From Gammaproteobacteria bacterium (GTDB lineage Bacteria; Pseudomonadota; Gammaproteobacteria; SZUA-140), in the NCBI GenBank assembly GCA_003230195.1, contig QIHH01000090.1, positions 1 through 8,508 on the forward strand: 8,508 nucleotides of DNA, given 5' to 3'. The first letter of the stretch is position 1; each line of letters starts with the position of its first letter. The translations under genes were made by a program, and so were the position numbers. Of the stretch, positions 6,729 to 8,508 are shown piece by piece. The notes below the pieces were generated by a model. That model did no database searches. It was not told the DNA's origin and was given only the letters and a program-made list of their open reading frames with translations.

Positions 6729-7742
6729 TTAGAACGACGAACCCCAGCCCATGCTCCAACGGTATTTTTCATCATTAGAAATGCCAGTGAGTTCCTGGTA
6801 GACTGGGAATGAGACATTAGCATACACACCCTGCTTCTTATTAATCCTGACGTTAATGCCAGGTGAAAGGTAGACCACATCACCACCGCTGTTCTTTTTG
6901 ATCTCATCGTTTTCAATGTCCTGGTCAAAGAATATACCATTTAGCTCAATCACCGGTATTACTGAACTGTGGTGAGCAAAACTTGCGGCCACATCAAGCT
7001 GCAAGGAGTTCCCCGAACGAAACTGCTTGGCACCCTCGGTACCAAAACGATAGATGAGATTGGCGTCGACCGCCACCCCTTCTGTCAGGTGACCACTATA
7101 TGCAATACCACCCTGAAAGGTAATTGCACCACTGCCGGGCTGGTTATGCGTACCAAGAAGCTCGCCACTGCCCGTTCTGTTAGTGATCTTGCCAGTAGGT
7201 AGAATTACGCCGAAAACAGAGGCCCATTGACTATCGCCATCATTAAAAAAGCGATAGCGACTGGTGATCAACATATCGCCGATTCCCGGTGACTCTTCAG
7301 TATCGGAAATGCAAGTGGCACTTAAGTTAGTTGCGGTCCCCGTATCACCCGGATCAAAACAAGCGTTGGCAGCAGCATCACCGTTATCTTTAAACCCTTT
7401 GAAGTTGTTGTATTGAAACATGAGGCTAATATCCATATCGTCATTAACCGGAAAGCCAAACGAAAGAAAGTAAGCATCTTCACTAGAGTGCATGTGAACA
7501 TCCTCACCTTGCGCCCTAAAATCAATCAACTGCTGATCGGTAAAGGTTTCATAACGGCGCGCATCCCAACGTACACTCACCACTTTTTCTGCAAGAATGG
7601 CTGCTCCTACAGCATTGATGCTCCCTCCGCCGCCACCACGAATTGATTCACCATGGGCATGTACTGAAGAAACGCCACCGAGGAACAGTGATAAACCGGC
7701 TATTACTAGGCATGGGGCATGTAGTGATTTATATTTGGACAT
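6729..7742 (-). CDS. Outer-membrane beta-barrel protein, transporter-like (MetA-pathway/phenol-type barrel)
   Basis: The 337-residue product has a Sec signal peptide ending V-H-A|H (27-30), so the mature protein is predicted to begin HGESIRGGGGGS. The rest is rich in alternating beta-strands (SLMFQYNNF, GIGDMLITSRYRFF at 153-166, SVFGVILPTGK, VAVDANLIYRFG, VYANVSFPVYQ) and ends MGWGSSF with the terminal Phe used by the BAM machinery. The GIGD...YRF and LPTGK words are typical of the poorly characterised MetA-pathway (PF13557-like) barrels. Two cysteines (128, 144) could form a disulfide in an extracellular loop, and DVHMHSSED (81-89) adds more His. GAGGAG lies 11 nt before the ATG. It is the first gene of the minus-strand operon and plausibly its outer-membrane entry or exit route. 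Confidence 0.82.
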   Translation of the reverse strand: MSKYKSLHAPCLVIAGLSLFLGGVSSVHAHGESIRGGGGGSINAVGAAILAEKVVSVRWDARRYETFTDQQLIDFRAQGEDVHMHSSEDAYFLSFGFPVNDDMDISLMFQYNNFKGFKDNGDAAANACFDPGDTGTATNLSATCISDTEESPGIGDMLITSRYRFFNDGDSQWASVFGVILPTGKITNRTGSGELLGTHNQPGSGAITFQGGIAYSGHLTEGVAVDANLIYRFGTEGAKQFRSGNSLQLDVAASFAHHSSVIPVIELNGIFFDQDIENDEIKKNSGGDVVYLSPGINVRINKKQGVYANVSFPVYQELTGISNDEKYRWSMGWGSSF

Positions 7743-7986
7743 TTGTTGATAGGCTCCTCAATACACGGGGTCATTACCCAAGTTGTTATTACCAAATTGA
7801 ATTTAATATTTATTGCCACGGCGCCACTCTGTTCACGGATGCGCTCACCTGCTAAATTAAAAAGCCGTGTGGGCAGGGGGTTACCAAACCACACGGCTTG
7901 ACGCCGGGAAGATCCATCTAGTCTGACGCTTGCCGCCTAATTGCACTTAAAGATGCGCACAATCCAGTCAGAGCGGTAGCACGATT
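7743..7986 (-). promoter_or_regulatory. Predicted 5' leader (about 244 nt) of the barrel/DUF4198/FMN-like operon
   Basis: This stretch lies between the predicted transcription start (about 7 nt after the -10 box) and the barrel-gene ATG. It contains an intrinsic terminator at 7855-7899, leaving about 87 nt of RNA before it, a size compatible with a sensor domain. I looked for cobalamin-riboswitch boxes and did not find them. I also could not identify an antiterminator pairing. A 21-codon ATG frame (7917-7852) crosses the terminator but lacks a Shine-Dalgarno. Confidence 0.4.
7855..7899 (-). terminator. Strong intrinsic terminator (minus strand) inside the operon leader
   Basis: A perfect 11-bp inverted repeat (AAGCCGTGTGG at 7862-7872 on the plus strand, CCACACGGCTT at 7889-7899) encloses a 16-nt loop. 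On the minus strand the stem is followed by TTTTTAATTT, while the plus-strand side lacks a T-run, so it acts toward the barrel gene. It either attenuates operon transcription or ends a transcript coming from the right. Confidence 0.75.
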
Positions 7987-8034
7987 GAGTACATCGTAGC
8001 ACCACTAGTGGCACGATGTCAATTCTCGTGCCAC
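7976..8034. promoter_or_regulatory. Nested palindromes and GTRGCAC repeats: candidate operator
   Basis: GTAGCAC occurs at 7976-7982 and 7996-8002, exactly 20 bp apart; GTGGCAC lies at 8008-8014; and its inverse, GTGCCAC, at 8028-8034. ACATCGT (7991-7997) is complementary to ACGATGT (8013-8019) around CCACTAGTGG, while GTGGCACGA (8008-8016) can alternatively pair with TCGTGCCAC (8026-8034). The cluster covers the -35, spacer and -10 of the operon promoter. I do not recognise it as a NikR, Fur or Zur site. Confidence 0.5.
7993..8022 (-). promoter_or_regulatory. Sigma-70-type promoter candidate for the minus-strand operon
   Basis: On the minus strand a perfect TTGACA (8022-8017) is separated by 18 bp from TACGAT (7998-7993), which is preceded by TGC, an extended -10. 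The spacer contains the perfect palindrome CCACTAGTGG (8002-8011). No other comparable promoter was seen nearer the barrel gene. Confidence 0.55.
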
Positions 8035-8170
8035 CCCATTTATTACGGCATCTGTTACGCTAAACTAAAGCCTGTTTTGCAGCCGTTGTTATTTCAAGTC
8101 ACACATGACCCAAAATCATCTGTAATTGAGCTGATATTTCATCGACTTAGTAAAAGAAGGAGCGTACTAA
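8035..8170. other. Intergenic region upstream of the His-rich mini-ORF
   Basis: No gene is visible. The stretch should carry the plus-strand promoter of the mini-ORF, but no good pair of -35/-10 boxes stands out; TTGAGC near 8126 with an A+T-rich run about 17 bp later is the best weak candidate. An AAGGAG Shine-Dalgarno is present at 8157-8162. Confidence 0.35.
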
Positions 8171-8215
8171 ATGGAAGGTAATCATGAACACGAAGACCAC
8201 GAGCATAGCCACTAA
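8171..8215 (+). CDS. 14-residue His-rich mini-ORF (metal-binding peptide, or stub of an interrupted gene)
   Basis: The ORF encodes MEGNHEHEDHEHSH, with five histidines (5, 7, 10, 12, 14) and five acidic residues in 14 positions. A strong Shine-Dalgarno, AAGGAG (8157-8162), lies 8 nt before the ATG. An in-frame TAA directly precedes the start, so no longer N-terminal form is possible. The stop is a tandem TAA-TAG. An IS30-family transposase gene ends at 8248 on the opposite strand, so the element's outer end should fall close to this stop; the ORF may be the 5' end of a longer His-rich protein cut by the insertion. Its position divergent from a putative nickel/cobalt-type operon fits metal binding or sensing. 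Function is not established. Confidence 0.5.
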   Translation: MEGNHEHEDHEHSH

Positions 8216-8508
8216 TAGAGCTCGTTCGGAAATAGAATGACCTGAATTCAAGTCATAAATGCATAACCCGTTAATGTTTTTTCATTCATCCCGGTTAGTT
8301 CTTCAAAAACCTCATACGGCATTTTAAATTCCAGATATTTTTTGGGTCGGCTATTCAGCTTATGTACCGCCTCTAAAACCGCTCTCTTTGTCACGTCAAT
8401 CAGCTCCATAGACTTTGGGAAATATTGTCTCAATAAGCCATTCCCATTTTCATTCTGACACCGCTCCCATGAATGATAGGGCTTAGCAAAATACGTCTTG
8501 CATTGTAT
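8213..8508 (-). mobile_element. IS30-family insertion sequence (partial; left boundary approximate)
   Basis: The transposase gene plus a short 3' non-coding stretch belong to an IS30-type element running off the right edge. In this family the terminal inverted repeat lies close after the stop codon. Candidate terminal sequence is around 8215-8245 (GAGCTCGTTCGGAAATAGAA), but without the other end it cannot be fixed to the base. Confidence 0.6.
8248..8508 (-). CDS. IS30-family transposase, C-terminal part (cut by the window edge)
   Basis: The visible 86 residues read in frame from the right edge of the window. They begin IQCKTYFAKPYHSWERCQNE, include the NENGNGLLRQYFPK block that carries the final Glu of the DDE catalytic triad, then LNSRPKKYLEFKMPYEVFEELTG, and end GYAFMT with a TGA stop. 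These are hallmark IS30 C-terminal sequences. The usual G of WERGxNEN is replaced by Cys (WERCQNEN). The 5' part of the gene lies beyond the window, so integrity cannot be judged. The left terminus of the IS should lie within a few tens of bases of the stop, around 8213-8245. Confidence 0.9.
   Translation of the reverse strand: MQCKTYFAKPYHSWERCQNENGNGLLRQYFPKSMELIDVTKRAVLEAVHKLNSRPKKYLEFKMPYEVFEELTGMNEKTLTGYAFMT

Noticed and set aside
7706..7894. Minus-strand 62-codon ORF across the operon leader
   Set aside because: Overlaps the terminator and the barrel-gene start in another frame, with no Shine-Dalgarno or recognisable protein.
7852..7917. 21-codon minus-strand frame with Cys and His crossing the leader terminator
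   Set aside because: An attractive leader-peptide position, but no ribosome site and the codons largely follow the hairpin sequence.
7862..8034. Possible cobalamin riboswitch or integron attC site
   Set aside because: The expected conserved boxes of neither element could be found on either strand.

Overview
The window looks like a chromosomal segment of a Gram-negative proteobacterium, probably gammaproteobacterial. It encodes an exported lipoprotein with a lipobox, an outer-membrane beta-barrel ending in Phe and periplasmic proteins with Sec signal peptides. Shine-Dalgarno sites are of the AAGGAG type, and an IS30-family transposase lies at the right edge. This placement is inferred from gene types only, since no rRNA, tRNA or core marker gene is present.

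Left part (1-1055): about 1 kb with no convincing gene. It holds a G+C-rich hairpin terminator (54-72), an isolated mobile-element end (486-500) and a complete MITE-like element (804-946) with imperfect terminal inverted repeats and a 5-bp ACTAT target duplication. Plus-strand genes follow: a 1035-residue multidomain surface lipoprotein (1056-4163), then a small DUF4870-like membrane protein (4249-4626). A second, right-truncated copy of the MITE (4673-4762) comes next, then a short hydrophobic ORF that may be a gene remnant (4860-5045).

Right part (5189-8040, minus strand): an apparent three-gene operon encoding an outer-membrane barrel protein, a DUF4198 periplasmic protein (the family that includes NikK-type nickel/cobalt uptake components) and a small exported protein resembling FMN-binding domains. 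All three are predicted to have a histidine as the first residue after signal-peptide cleavage, which suggests a periplasmic/outer-membrane metal-handling set. No inner-membrane permease or ATPase is present here. The operon has a good candidate promoter (8022-7993, minus) embedded in nested palindromes and repeated GTRGCAC words. Its predicted leader contains an intrinsic terminator, so attenuation is possible.

Divergent from this operon is a 14-codon ORF with an excellent Shine-Dalgarno site that encodes MEGNHEHEDHEHSH. It ends about where an IS30-family element begins, so it is either a genuine metal-binding mini-peptide or leader, or the 5' stub of a His-rich protein cut by the insertion. 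The most interesting unit is this divergent His-rich, metal-related locus with its layered regulatory region.
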